Part shown: piece by piece, positions 1 through 8,073 of the stretch
Layout: each line of letters starts with the position of its first letter
Numbering within the stretch: position 1 is the stretch's first letter
The notes under the pieces: generated by a model
Told to the model about the DNA's origin: nothing
Seen by the model: the letters and a program-made list of their open reading frames with translations, nothing else
Databases searched by the model: none
NCBI GenBank assembly: GCA_015664885.1
Contig: DQPL01000052.1
Location: 1 to 40,250, forward strand
Origin: Gemmatimonadota bacterium
GTDB lineage: Bacteria > Gemmatimonadota > Gemmatimonadetes > Longimicrobiales > Gaopeijiaceae
Reading direction: 5' to 3'
DNA length: 40,250 nucleotides
Made by a program: the position numbers and the translations under genes

Positions 1-2
1 AA

Positions 3-566
3 ATGGGCTCGCTTAAGCTTCTCCCGGTCCTGATCCTCCTCGGGCCGGCGGCCGCGCTAGCGCAGTCGCCCACGTTTGGGCTGGGAAGGACCCCGGGCGC
101 AGATGAAGTCCGCGTTTGGGATATCTCCATCAGTCCCACAGGAGAAGAACTGCCTCCGGGACAGGGAATCGCCACGGGAGGCGCGCGTGTCTATCGATTG
201 AGATGCGCGCGATGCCACGGGAGGGATGGCACCGAGGGGCGCGCCCCCAGATTGGTCAAGCGCGAGCGCCCGGCGGATACACACCCCTGGGACCTGGGGC
301 GTATACTCCCGATCCGCGCGCCGTACGCGACGGCGGTATGGGATTACATCAATCGCGCCATGCCTCTCAATAGAGAAGGAACGCTCAGCGCCGATGAGGT
401 CTACCAGCTGACGGCGTTGCTGCTCTATTGGAACGAGATCATCGCGGAGGACGAGGTGATGGACGCCAAGAGTCTGCCGCTGATCATCATGCCAAATCGA
501 GACGCCTGGGCTGAGTTGCCGGATTGGAAACCCGGGACGGTGAGGCTTCTGGGTTACCCCTACTGA
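3..566 (+). CDS. SoxD-like monohaem cytochrome c, exported
   Basis: A 187-residue exported c-type cytochrome. A hydrophobic signal peptide covers about residues 1-21 and ends in an Ala-x-Ala-Gln cleavage-like site. One haem site CARCH lies at residues 68-72, and Met in the later RAMPLN segment is the likely axial ligand. The block after the signal (GRTPGADEVRVWDI) and the tail (LPLIIMPNRD) resemble SoxD or sulfite-dehydrogenase cytochrome subunits, which take electrons from a SoxC-type molybdenum enzyme in the periplasm. That partner would be expected upstream, outside the window. The ATG is only three bases from the window edge, so a start further upstream cannot be excluded. The haem call is seen directly; the SoxD-like role is by family resemblance. 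Confidence 0.8.
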   Translation: MGSLKLLPVLILLGPAAALAQSPTFGLGRTPGADEVRVWDISISPTGEELPPGQGIATGGARVYRLRCARCHGRDGTEGRAPRLVKRERPADTHPWDLGRILPIRAPYATAVWDYINRAMPLNREGTLSADEVYQLTALLLYWNEIIAEDEVMDAKSLPLIIMPNRDAWAELPDWKPGTVRLLGYPY

Positions 567-637
567 CGTCACGTCCCGGGCACTATCGATCGGTAGGGAC
601 TCCCAACCATTGGTCTGCCTCCTCAGGGGGTAGGGCC

Positions 638-1027
638 AAGTTCAACAGCCTCGTGATCGGGGCCTTTGCACTCATGGGTCTCATGCTGGCCAGCGCCGGC
701 GTATTTGGGGTGACTTCCTATACAGTCGGACGTCGGACACGAGAGTTCGGGCTCCGAGTCGCGTTGGGTACGCAGCCCGTTCAAGTGCGACGGCTCGTCC
801 TGCGCAACGCCGGGCTCATGGCGATGGCGGGCATCGGAGTCGGACTACTCACTGCGCTCATGTTGTCCGGCAGCCTGTCTGACTTGCTCTTCGAGGTGGA
901 GGCGGTCGCCGGAGCCACGTATGGCGGTGTGGCCGTGCTTCTCGCGGGAGCGGTGTTTCTAGCCTCGTATGTGCCGGCGCGCCGCGCCACAAAGGTGGAT
1001 CCGATGAGCGCGCTGAGGGGGGACTGA
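638..1027 (+). pseudogene. 3' remnant of an ADOP/MacB-type ABC transporter permease
   Basis: About 130 residues match the last FtsX-like domain of large ADOP-family permeases. A first membrane helix is followed by the conserved TREFGLRVALGTQ segment, two further helices, and the typical C-terminus PARRATKVDPMSALRGD. A full family member is roughly 800 residues, so only the C-terminal sixth survives. The open frame can be extended back to an ATG at 524, but those residues overlap the cytochrome gene and do not resemble the family. It has no periplasmic domain and no ATPase partner, so I call it a decayed gene end, not a functional small permease. Confidence 0.75.
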
Positions 1028-1035
1028 GCTGAGCG

Positions 1036-2031
1036 CTAGCCGCCGCCCGACGCTGTAAGCACGTCGGATACGATGAGTTCGCCGTGCTCGCGGCCGTTCT
1101 CGATGAAAATCTTGTTGGCGTTGTGGCCTGCTGCAATCACGCCGGCGATGTAGAGACCAGGAACGTTGGTCAGCATCGTGCACTTGTCGTGTGTCGGGAT
1201 GCCCGTCTCAGGGTCGATTTCAACGCCGAGCGCCCGCAGAGGAGTGTGGTCCGCCCGCCACCCGGTCATCGCGACTACGAAATCGTTGTGAATCTCCGTA
1301 TCGGTGCCGGTGGCCTCGTCGCGGAGGATGACCGACGAAGCACGAATCTCGACGACGCGGCTATTCCAATGCACGCCGATCTCGCCTCGCTCCAGACGAT
1401 TGGTGATGTCGGGCACGACCCAGGGCTTTACGCCTCGATCGATCTTGTCGAGGAAGTGCACCATCGTGACTCGAGCGCTGTTCCTGAACATCTCGAGCGC
1501 GGATTCGACTGCCGAGTTGCCCGCTCCAACGACCAGAACGTCCTGGTCGTGGTAGGCGTACGGCTCATGGTAATAATGGTGGACCCGGTCGAGGTCCTCT
1601 CCTGGTACGCCGAGCAGGTTAGGCTCATCGAAAATTCCGGTAGCTACGACGACCGAGGCGGCGTGGTAGGTCTCCTCCGTGCCGTCGGCTTTTCTCGTCT
1701 CGAGCGTGAAGTCGCCCTCCCGCCCACGTACCGACGTGACCTCTTGGTATTGGCGCACGTCCATCTCCCAGCGCTCGACCACCCTACGGTAGTACGCGAG
1801 CGCCTCGCGACGGCTCGGCTTCGCGTCAGGGATCGTGAACGGGACGTCGCCGACTTCCAGCATCACCGCGGTGCTGAAGAAAGTCATATAGTAGGGATAG
1901 CTCATGAGCGAGCTCGTGACGCACCCCTTGTCGAAGAGCACGCACGATGCGCCGGCCTTCTTCGCCGCAGCGCCTACGGCGATGCCGCACGGGCCGGCAC
2001 CGATGACGATGAGTTGGAATCGATCGTTCAT
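1036..2031 (-). CDS. ypdA: YpdA-type FAD/NADPH oxidoreductase (bacillithiol disulfide reductase family)
   Basis: A cytosolic flavoprotein of 331 residues, the normal family length. An N-terminal FAD-binding motif GAGPCG spans residues 11-16. The family-specific Cys15 within it is the residue proposed to attack bacillithiol disulfide. A second dinucleotide motif GAGNSAVE binds NADPH. The segment YPYYMTFFSTAVMLEVGDVPF is characteristic of YpdA and separates it from thioredoxin reductases, which carry a CxxC pair that is absent here. The predicted role is reduction of oxidised bacillithiol or a related low-molecular-weight thiol. The gene converges on the permease remnant with an 8-base gap and is divergent from the small gene at 2163. 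The family is clear; the thiol used in this organism is inference. Confidence 0.87.
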   Translation of the reverse strand: MNDRFQLIVIGAGPCGIAVGAAAKKAGASCVLFDKGCVTSSLMSYPYYMTFFSTAVMLEVGDVPFTIPDAKPSRREALAYYRRVVERWEMDVRQYQEVTSVRGREGDFTLETRKADGTEETYHAASVVVATGIFDEPNLLGVPGEDLDRVHHYYHEPYAYHDQDVLVVGAGNSAVESALEMFRNSARVTMVHFLDKIDRGVKPWVVPDITNRLERGEIGVHWNSRVVEIRASSVILRDEATGTDTEIHNDFVVAMTGWRADHTPLRALGVEIDPETGIPTHDKCTMLTNVPGLYIAGVIAAGHNANKIFIENGREHGELIVSDVLTASGGG

Positions 2032-2162
2032 GCGGGCAGACTACCCCCTTGGCTTGAGCGGTTCCAGCCCGTCGCCTTCACCGCTCCTGGCGCAATCCCT
2101 GCAACGACGTCCAGTTTGCCACCTTCGAAGGACCGTAGGGCCATGCGATCACCCAGCGCGCG

Positions 2163-2423
2163 ATGACATCTGCAGAATCAGAGGCACGCAAGTCGCTCAA
2201 TCGGCTGCGGCGAGCCGCGGAGAAGGCGCAGCGCGAGCTCGATGCTCTCGAGGGGGCGCTAAGACACGCCGAGGGGAGCGATTTTCCGCTCGGGACATAC
2301 GAGCAGGTGGCCGAGTCGCTTAAGTACGTGCTTGACTTCACGGAAGAGGAGGGGGCCAGGCTCCAGGAGAAGATCCTGCACGCCGGTGGCCTGGAGCCGG
2401 GCAGAGTGAAGCACGGCGGATGA
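2163..2423 (+). CDS. small hypothetical helical protein
   Basis: An 86-residue protein with no family I recognise. The first half is charged and alanine/leucine-rich with a heptad-like spacing (roughly residues 5-38), suggesting a short coiled coil. The second half (TYEQVAESLKYVLDFTEEEGARLQEKIL) also looks helical. There is no signal peptide, membrane segment or cysteine. It is divergent from ypdA with 131 bases between the two starts, room for two promoters. The acidic and basic residue balance fits a real soluble protein better than a shadow frame. Function unknown. Confidence 0.5.
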   Translation: MTSAESEARKSLNRLRRAAEKAQRELDALEGALRHAEGSDFPLGTYEQVAESLKYVLDFTEEEGARLQEKILHAGGLEPGRVKHGG

Positions 2424-2551
2424 CCGTGGACCGCTGGCGGGGGAGCATCGGCGCGCGGCGGATGAGCGTCGACAGTGGGCCGATGAGGACCGATCATGCG
2501 CACATGGGTTTCGATCACGGAGTGAGATCCTGAGACGCCGCACCTTCGTGC

Positions 2552-2740
2552 GCGGACTTGGTCGCGTTCGGTCCCGGGATCGTGGCGGATCAGGCCACCT
2601 TCGAGAATCCGCACCAGTACGCCGTGGGCATCCCGCTGGTGATCGTGAACGGCGTAGTGACGATTCGCGACGGTGAGCACACCGGAGAGCTCGGGGGTCG
2701 CGCAGTGCGGGGACACGGAAGAGCGGTGGGTGGGGGGTGA
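2552..2740 (+). pseudogene. 3' remnant of an N-acyl-D-amino-acid deacylase type amidohydrolase
   Basis: The frame encodes ADLVAFGPGIVADQATFENP followed by a glycine-rich tail. This matches the C-terminal strand region of D-aminoacylase and dihydroorotase-like amidohydrolases, where the conserved pattern is ADLVVFDP then ATFEDPHQYPVGI then VNG then DGEHTG. Only about 60 of some 500 residues remain. The metal-binding barrel is gone, and no convincing start or ribosome site precedes it. I call it a decayed gene end. Together with the permease remnant it marks 0.6-2.75 kb as a zone of gene loss. Confidence 0.65.
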
Positions 2741-2782
2741 CAACACAGGTGCCCGATGGGGAGGGCGTTCAGGTACTTTGAC

Positions 2783-5077
2783 TCAGAACCGGTACACGTA
2801 GTTCATCTTCACCGACCCGCCGCGCGACAGGGTGATCAGGTCGCGGTCGTCCAGGATATTGCCCCCGAGGTTCTGCCAGTTGTGGGTATAGACCAGAAAG
2901 ATGTCGTTGCCCGGTTTCACGATCCAGCGGAGGCGGGCGAAGAGGCCTATGAGTTGCGTCTGGTCGTCGTACCGGACCTGTCCGGTCATGCTGACCCACG
3001 GATTTGGACTCCAGTCGGTCTCGACCTCGTATAGGTTCGCGTCGAAGCTCCCTTGCGGAAGATCGACCTTGTTGATCTGCAGGTTGGTTCCGATGCTGAC
3101 CCCCGGGTTCGGCCGGAAGGTGATGCGGCCTCCGAAATTGGTGCGGGTACCGCTCCAAAACCCCGACCGGGTGATGCCCCCAAAAACGGAAACCCGTCGC
3201 CGACCCGAAGTGCCGCCTCGCGCCGCGTACTCCCAGTTAGTGTATTCGCCGGGTTCAATCGCGATGCCCTCGCTCACCTCGTACCCGAAATCCAGATACT
3301 CGTAGGTCCGCTTGGCGCTGAAGTTGATGTTGTCTCCGCTCTCGAAGCGGATGCCGAGCACGGTGAAGTCCCACTCCCGCTCTTCCAGGATCCCTGTACC
3401 CAACTGGCTCTGGTTCCGGAATTGGGCCGAGAAGCTCAGGCTACGGATCCAGTCGATGCTTTCAGGACGCGGTGAGAATCGGATCTGAGGCTCGACTCGC
3501 CGGTAATTCCTTCGCGTGACGAAGCCCAGGGTAGGTCGGTAGTCACTGCCGAACTCCCGGTAGGACAGATGGCCGGACCAGCGATCATTGGGAAAGTTCA
3601 AGCGAGCGCCACGTGCTGAAAGATCGCCGGCCGAGCGGGCTACGGCGGGGTCTGGGTTCGAGTTCCAGACCGCGAACGCCTCGAGCTCGGCGTTGTTGTT
3701 GCCCATGAAGTGGCGCGAAGCCATCTGTAGATCGACCCCTGCCGTGTGCCCGGCCTCCGGCATGAAGCCTGATGCGTCGGGCGAGGTCGCGCGTCGTGTA
3801 TAGATGGCGCCGATCGAGGACTGCTCGAAGATGCGCCGCTTCACGCGGGCGGCCGTAAACCGCTCCGTGGGCACTGTCGTGTTGCCGACTCCCTCGGTGA
3901 AGAAGGTCTGCTCGCCGGTCCCGATCTGGTAGAATCCCACCTCGTACTGGCCGACCTGTCCCGTAACCCGCGTGCCGTAGTCGATCGGGACCTGCTGGCC
4001 CGACTTGAGCCCGATCTGCCGGGAGAAAAACGGCTGTACGCCGCTGCGCGGCGCGAACGAGAAGACGCCCGATCCCTCCAGGAAGAAGTCGCGCCGCTCC
4101 GGAAAACGCGTAGGGAAGCGCGTCAGGTTCACCCGCCGCTGGTCGCTCTCGACCTCCGCGAAATCGGTGTTCACCGAGAACGACGCGCGTAGGCTGGACG
4201 TGACACTGTAGTTCAAGTCCAGGCTGATGTCGCGTGGGTAGGTCGTTGGCGTGGTATTCGTGGGTATGTCGCGCCAGCCCACGATCGAGGACGGCACAGC
4301 TTCGAGTCCGAGCCCCTGCGACATGCCATGGAGGCCCGTCAGCTGGCCAGCGTAAACGGGTCGGCGGAGCCCCTCGTTGCGACGCCACCCGCGCCAGAGA
4401 ATGTCCTCGTTTCGGCGTCGGATGGTGCGTTGGAAGTTGATGCCCCACGTGTCCGACTCGGGGTCGAAGTTCAGCGTCCTGAACGGGATCCGGATTTCAG
4501 CAGACCAGCCGTCAGGGCGTATGGCGGTTCGGGCCTCCCAGATGCCGTCCCACGCCTTGCTGCTGCTGCCGCCGAAGCCACCGAAGCCACTGTAGCCGCC
4601 TCGGCCGCTGCTACTACCGCTCATGAGGCCATCGCCCATGAGCCCCGCTGGGTTGATCTCGAAGAAATAGCCGGTACGCCCGTCCTGGAACGTATCGAGG
4701 ATCCACTGGAAGCTGTCGTCGGTGTTCAAAAAGGCGTCGCGCTCGCGCTGGAAGGCGAGGATGCCGTCCGGATCGTCATAGATGATCGCCCCGATGTAGA
4801 GGTTGTCATCATCGTAGGCGACCCAGACCTCGGTGCGCTCGGACGGCTCGCCGCCCTCCACCGGATCCTGTTGCGTGAAGTCCGAGATGGGGACCGCGAG
4901 CGACCAGAACTCCTCCTCGATGCGACCGTCGAGTTGGATTTCCGTGCCGTTGCTCAGCCGGTACGCTTGCAGTGTGAGGGGCTCGTCCTCGCTAGACTGC
5001 TGGGCAGCAGCGAAGGAATACGCACCCGACAGCGTGAGGCATAGGGTGGTAACGGCTGGCAGCGCCGCTCGCTTCAT
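2783..5077 (-). CDS. DUF5916 outer-membrane protein with CBM9-like N-terminal domain
   Basis: A 764-residue protein with a signal peptide (cleavage near residues 24-26, AAAQQ). A sandwich domain similar to family 9 carbohydrate-binding modules follows at about residues 35-240. It carries IQLDGRIEEEFWSLA and YDDDNLYIGAIIYDD, the hallmarks of DUF5916 proteins. The remaining 500 residues are alternating aromatic and polar strands, and the protein ends in an aromatic residue after NYVYRF, as expected for a beta-barrel inserted by the BAM complex. It probably acts at the cell surface; the substrate is unknown. A GGAG lies 8 bases before the ATG. A glycine/serine-rich insert near residues 175-195 (SGSSSGRGGYSGFGGFGGSS) is a local oddity, probably a surface loop. 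It is divergent from luxE. Confidence 0.85.
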   Translation of the reverse strand: MKRAALPAVTTLCLTLSGAYSFAAAQQSSEDEPLTLQAYRLSNGTEIQLDGRIEEEFWSLAVPISDFTQQDPVEGGEPSERTEVWVAYDDDNLYIGAIIYDDPDGILAFQRERDAFLNTDDSFQWILDTFQDGRTGYFFEINPAGLMGDGLMSGSSSGRGGYSGFGGFGGSSSKAWDGIWEARTAIRPDGWSAEIRIPFRTLNFDPESDTWGINFQRTIRRRNEDILWRGWRRNEGLRRPVYAGQLTGLHGMSQGLGLEAVPSSIVGWRDIPTNTTPTTYPRDISLDLNYSVTSSLRASFSVNTDFAEVESDQRRVNLTRFPTRFPERRDFFLEGSGVFSFAPRSGVQPFFSRQIGLKSGQQVPIDYGTRVTGQVGQYEVGFYQIGTGEQTFFTEGVGNTTVPTERFTAARVKRRIFEQSSIGAIYTRRATSPDASGFMPEAGHTAGVDLQMASRHFMGNNNAELEAFAVWNSNPDPAVARSAGDLSARGARLNFPNDRWSGHLSYREFGSDYRPTLGFVTRRNYRRVEPQIRFSPRPESIDWIRSLSFSAQFRNQSQLGTGILEEREWDFTVLGIRFESGDNINFSAKRTYEYLDFGYEVSEGIAIEPGEYTNWEYAARGGTSGRRRVSVFGGITRSGFWSGTRTNFGGRITFRPNPGVSIGTNLQINKVDLPQGSFDANLYEVETDWSPNPWVSMTGQVRYDDQTQLIGLFARLRWIVKPGNDIFLVYTHNWQNLGGNILDDRDLITLSRGGSVKMNYVYRF

Positions 5078-5208
5078 TCAGGTAGCTCCGGTCAAAACTT
5101 TCCCCAGGAGCGAGATCGCACCTGGGGACGCCATGCAAGACACGTAGTGACACGTCGTTGTTGCGCTCCGCCGGGTGCGCGGAGGAAGGGACGCGTACAT
5201 TTTCCAGC

Positions 5209-6351
5209 ATGACACTAAGCCAGGGAAGGAGCCCAATAAAGGCCGGGTCAGCTGCCGTCGACTTCGACGCACTCGCGACGGAACTGACGGCGCGATTCTC
5301 CGAGGGAGTCGATTCACCGTGGAGCGACTCCGATTTCGGGGCCCTTGCATCAAGAGTTTTCGAGTACCAGTTCGCGCACAACTCGACGTATCGGCTCTAC
5401 AGCGAGCGACGCGGTGCGACCCCGCAAACGGTTCGGTCGTGGCGGGAGGTTCCGCTGGTACCTACAGACGCCTTCAAGCATCTGGATCTGGTGGCGGGTG
5501 AAGCGCAGGGGGTGGAGGCGGTGTTCCATACCAGTGGCAGTGGCACGGAAGGTGTTGCGCCTGGCCGGCACCTCATTCCGCGCCTGTCGTTGTACCGGGC
5601 GTCACTGCTGCCACCGTTCAAAGCGCACCTGCTGCCCGACCGGGAAAGGCTCCGTTTCATCTCGCTCATCCCTTCGCCGGAGGAGCTGCCACGATCCTCG
5701 TTGTCGCACATGGTGGAGGTAGGAGCCCAGGCTTTCGCGAGCGAGGTGCACTGGGTCGTCGATGGCACTGGCTTGATCGACCGAGAGCGGCTCGAGGGTG
5801 CGATGCGCGACTGCAGAAGGGACGGCGAGGCAGTCCTGTTGCTTGGAACCGCCTTTTCGTTTGTGCACGCGCTCGACCAAGATGCGCTGGGCGCGCTTCC
5901 CCCCGGTAGCAGGATCATGGAAACCGGCGGCTTCAAAGGCCGTTCCCGGGAGGTGGCGAGCTCAGAGCTGTACCAGTCACTCTCGTCGCAGACGAAGGTC
6001 AGTCGCGACCACATCGTGAACGAGTATGGCATGACGGAGCTGCTGTCCCAGCTCTACACGCCTGTGCTGAGCGAAGGGGCCGCAGACGGTGGTGCGCATG
6101 TGTTGCCACCGTGGCTGAGGGTGCGGGCGCTCGACCCTTCGACGCTGGACGAGGTCGAGGAAGGGACCGAGGGCCTGCTCGCGTTCTTCGATCTGGCGAA
6201 CGCCGGCTCGGTGTGTCACCTGCTCACCGAGGATGTAGGCTCGATCCTCGGCGGTCGGCTACGTCTTGCCGGTCAGGTCACCGGAGCGGAGCCGCGCGGC
6301 TGTTCGATGGCGATGGACGACCTCATGGCCGCTTCGCAGACTTCGCGATGA
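5209..6351 (+). CDS. luxE: LuxE-like acyl-protein synthetase
   Basis: A 380-residue member of the LuxE family, which activates fatty acids with ATP and passes the acyl group to a partner reductase. The adenylate-forming loop is visible as HTSGSGTEG, preceded by REVPLVPTDAFKHLDL and followed by METGGFKGRSRE and NEYGMTELLSQLY, all typical LuxE blocks. I start at ATG 5209. The frame stays open back to a TTG at 5158, but those 17 residues are not family-like. No strong ribosome site stands directly before 5209, so the start is uncertain. The stop codon overlaps the start of luxC in an ATGA, so the two are translationally coupled. No luciferase (luxAB) or luxD is nearby. Confidence 0.82.
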   Translation: MTLSQGRSPIKAGSAAVDFDALATELTARFSEGVDSPWSDSDFGALASRVFEYQFAHNSTYRLYSERRGATPQTVRSWREVPLVPTDAFKHLDLVAGEAQGVEAVFHTSGSGTEGVAPGRHLIPRLSLYRASLLPPFKAHLLPDRERLRFISLIPSPEELPRSSLSHMVEVGAQAFASEVHWVVDGTGLIDRERLEGAMRDCRRDGEAVLLLGTAFSFVHALDQDALGALPPGSRIMETGGFKGRSREVASSELYQSLSSQTKVSRDHIVNEYGMTELLSQLYTPVLSEGAADGGAHVLPPWLRVRALDPSTLDEVEEGTEGLLAFFDLANAGSVCHLLTEDVGSILGGRLRLAGQVTGAEPRGCSMAMDDLMAASQTSR

Positions 6352-7748
6352 GCGGGGCCTTCGACGCATGGGCCCTGCCACACGGGGTCGACGCTCCTAC
6401 GCGGTCGAGCCTATCGCTCGTGGGTGGTTCGTCGCAGCTGCGCTACCTCGATTCCGACCCCGACTGGTTGGCGCAGCTGCTCGACGTGCTGGCTGATGCA
6501 CGAGTGGGCCTGCTGGACCGGCGCGCCGGCGATCTGTGCGCGGTGCTCGGCTCGGTCGGCGCGCGCCTGCTCGATCCTCACGACGCGCTGCGCAAGCGGG
6601 CGCTCGAGCACCTACCAGCCGATTCGGGGTTGTCGCCCGAGATGGCCGCTGTGGTTCTGGACGGTATGGCACGGGACTGGACCGAGGACCGGCTGAGGGC
6701 GCTACTCGTCTCGGAGTTCAGAGACGTCGCGTATCTCGATGGATTCGTCGAGCGCGACGGTCGAAGCTCGATGGCGGTGGGTCCAAGGCTTTGCTTTCAG
6801 GTCATCGCGGGTAGCGTGCCCGGCGTCGGGGTATCGGCGCTGATCCGGAGCCTGCTCTTGAAGTCGCCCACGCTGCTCAAGCCCGGTCGCGGTGATTGCG
6901 TGCTGCCGGTCCTCTTCGCCTCAGCACTAGGCGAGGGGGACCCGGAGCTCGCAGCCGCGCTGGCGGTGGTGTATTGGCCCGGCGGCAGCGAGGTGCTCGA
7001 GGGCGTCGCGCTGCAGCGGGCGGACACGGTCGTAGCATACGGAGGCGACGAGAGCGTCGCTGCGCTTCGGAACCGAGTGCCGGTCACGAAGCGATTCGTG
7101 GCGTACCATCATCGCTTCAGCGTTGCCGTCGTGGGGGTGGAGGCGCTCGGTGAGCCTCAGGCCGAGGCATGCGCAGCCGATCTAGCGAATGCGGTGGCGA
7201 TCTTCGACCAACGCGGCTGCGTTTCGCCTCGCGTCGTATACGCCGAGCAGGGCGGGGCAGTCAGCCCGAGGGCGTTGGCGAGATTGCTCGCACGGAGCCT
7301 CGCCGACTTGGAACACACACTACCCAGTGGGGCCCTCGACGGTGCCGAAGCTTCTGCGCTCCACCAGGTCAGGGGGACTGCCGAGTTGTTGGCCGCGTCG
7401 GACTCAGGGGCGGAGGTCCATCATGGCGGTGGAGCCTCGTGGACGGTGATCTTCGATCCGGGGCTTACGGTGCTCGAACCGTGCTTGGGCCGGATGGTCC
7501 AGGTGGTGCCACTCGCCGACGTCGCGCAGCTCCCCGACATATTGGCTGGTTCGGGCGTGCACCTACAGACCGTGGGCATCGCGGGACTCGGAGATCGCGA
7601 GAAAGGACTCGCGTTGCGCCTGGGCCACGCAGGGGTGTCACGAGTCGTACCGCTTGCTGAGGTGCCTTTCCCGCCGCCGTGGTGGCATCACGATGGCGGA
7701 AGCCCGTTGGGAGACCTGATACGGTGGGTCGATCTCGGAGATGGCTGA
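6348..7748 (+). CDS. luxC: LuxC-like acyl-CoA/acyl-protein reductase
   Basis: A 466-residue aldehyde-forming reductase of the LuxC family, related to aldehyde dehydrogenases. It reduces an acyl thioester, formed on its catalytic cysteine, to a fatty aldehyde with NADPH. The nucleophile is Cys291 in FDQRGCVSPR. The core substrate and cofactor region includes GPRLCFQVIAGSVPGVG and LLKSPTLLKPGRGD. The start is the ATG that overlaps the luxE stop by four bases. The open frame extends much further upstream, but that part lies inside luxE and is not family-like. Paired with LuxE it should convert free fatty acids to aldehydes. Without luciferase the product probably feeds lipid, wax, hydrocarbon or pigment chemistry, which is inference. 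Confidence 0.83.
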   Translation: MSGAFDAWALPHGVDAPTRSSLSLVGGSSQLRYLDSDPDWLAQLLDVLADARVGLLDRRAGDLCAVLGSVGARLLDPHDALRKRALEHLPADSGLSPEMAAVVLDGMARDWTEDRLRALLVSEFRDVAYLDGFVERDGRSSMAVGPRLCFQVIAGSVPGVGVSALIRSLLLKSPTLLKPGRGDCVLPVLFASALGEGDPELAAALAVVYWPGGSEVLEGVALQRADTVVAYGGDESVAALRNRVPVTKRFVAYHHRFSVAVVGVEALGEPQAEACAADLANAVAIFDQRGCVSPRVVYAEQGGAVSPRALARLLARSLADLEHTLPSGALDGAEASALHQVRGTAELLAASDSGAEVHHGGGASWTVIFDPGLTVLEPCLGRMVQVVPLADVAQLPDILAGSGVHLQTVGIAGLGDREKGLALRLGHAGVSRVVPLAEVPFPPPWWHHDGGSPLGDLIRWVDLGDG

Positions 7749-7761
7749 AGAGTAGTGTGCT

Positions 7762-7959
7762 CTACTCCTCGTCGTCGGGCTGTTGCTCAGCCCGCCAGAT
7801 GACCATTTGACGCCCCCCACGTGGATTCTCCTCGACCCGGACGGTCAGAGAGTCCCCCTCATCGATTCCCAAGTCTTCTCTCATACCCTGGGGAATCGTT
7901 ACCCGCCCACCGACGCCGACCGTGACATCCGTATAATAGAGGGTACGATAGATGGCCAT
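7762..7959 (-). CDS. AbrB/MazE/SpoVT-type DNA-binding protein
   Basis: A 65-residue protein with the swapped-hairpin AbrB fold signature: VTVGVGGRVTIPQGMREDLGIDEGDSL at about residues 12-38. Such proteins bind DNA as dimers and act either as transition-state regulators or as the antitoxin half of toxin-antitoxin pairs. No PIN or MazF toxin frame follows it in its own direction, because the next gene that way is luxC on the opposite strand, 13 bases away. It therefore looks like a stand-alone regulator. The acidic C-terminus (PDDEE) is unremarkable. It is divergent from the ABC operon starting at 8074, which it could control; that link is inference. Confidence 0.82.
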   Translation of the reverse strand: MAIYRTLYYTDVTVGVGGRVTIPQGMREDLGIDEGDSLTVRVEENPRGGRQMVIWRAEQQPDDEE

Positions 7960-8073
7960 TCAGCCTCCTCGTGGGTTCGTTCTATAGCCACATAAGCTAA
8001 GCAAAAGCGCGGCGGCTCTGAAGAGAGTCGGCGCGGGCGTCGTACCCACCCTGTTCCTTCCCTTCAGACGAGC

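Noticed and set aside
1084-2166. Plus-strand frame of 360 codons opposite ypdA
   Set aside because: It is the complement of the conserved FAD/NADPH enzyme and has no recognisable domain.
7762-7959. Toxin-antitoxin pair based on the AbrB-like gene
   Set aside because: No toxin-like frame lies next to it on the same strand.
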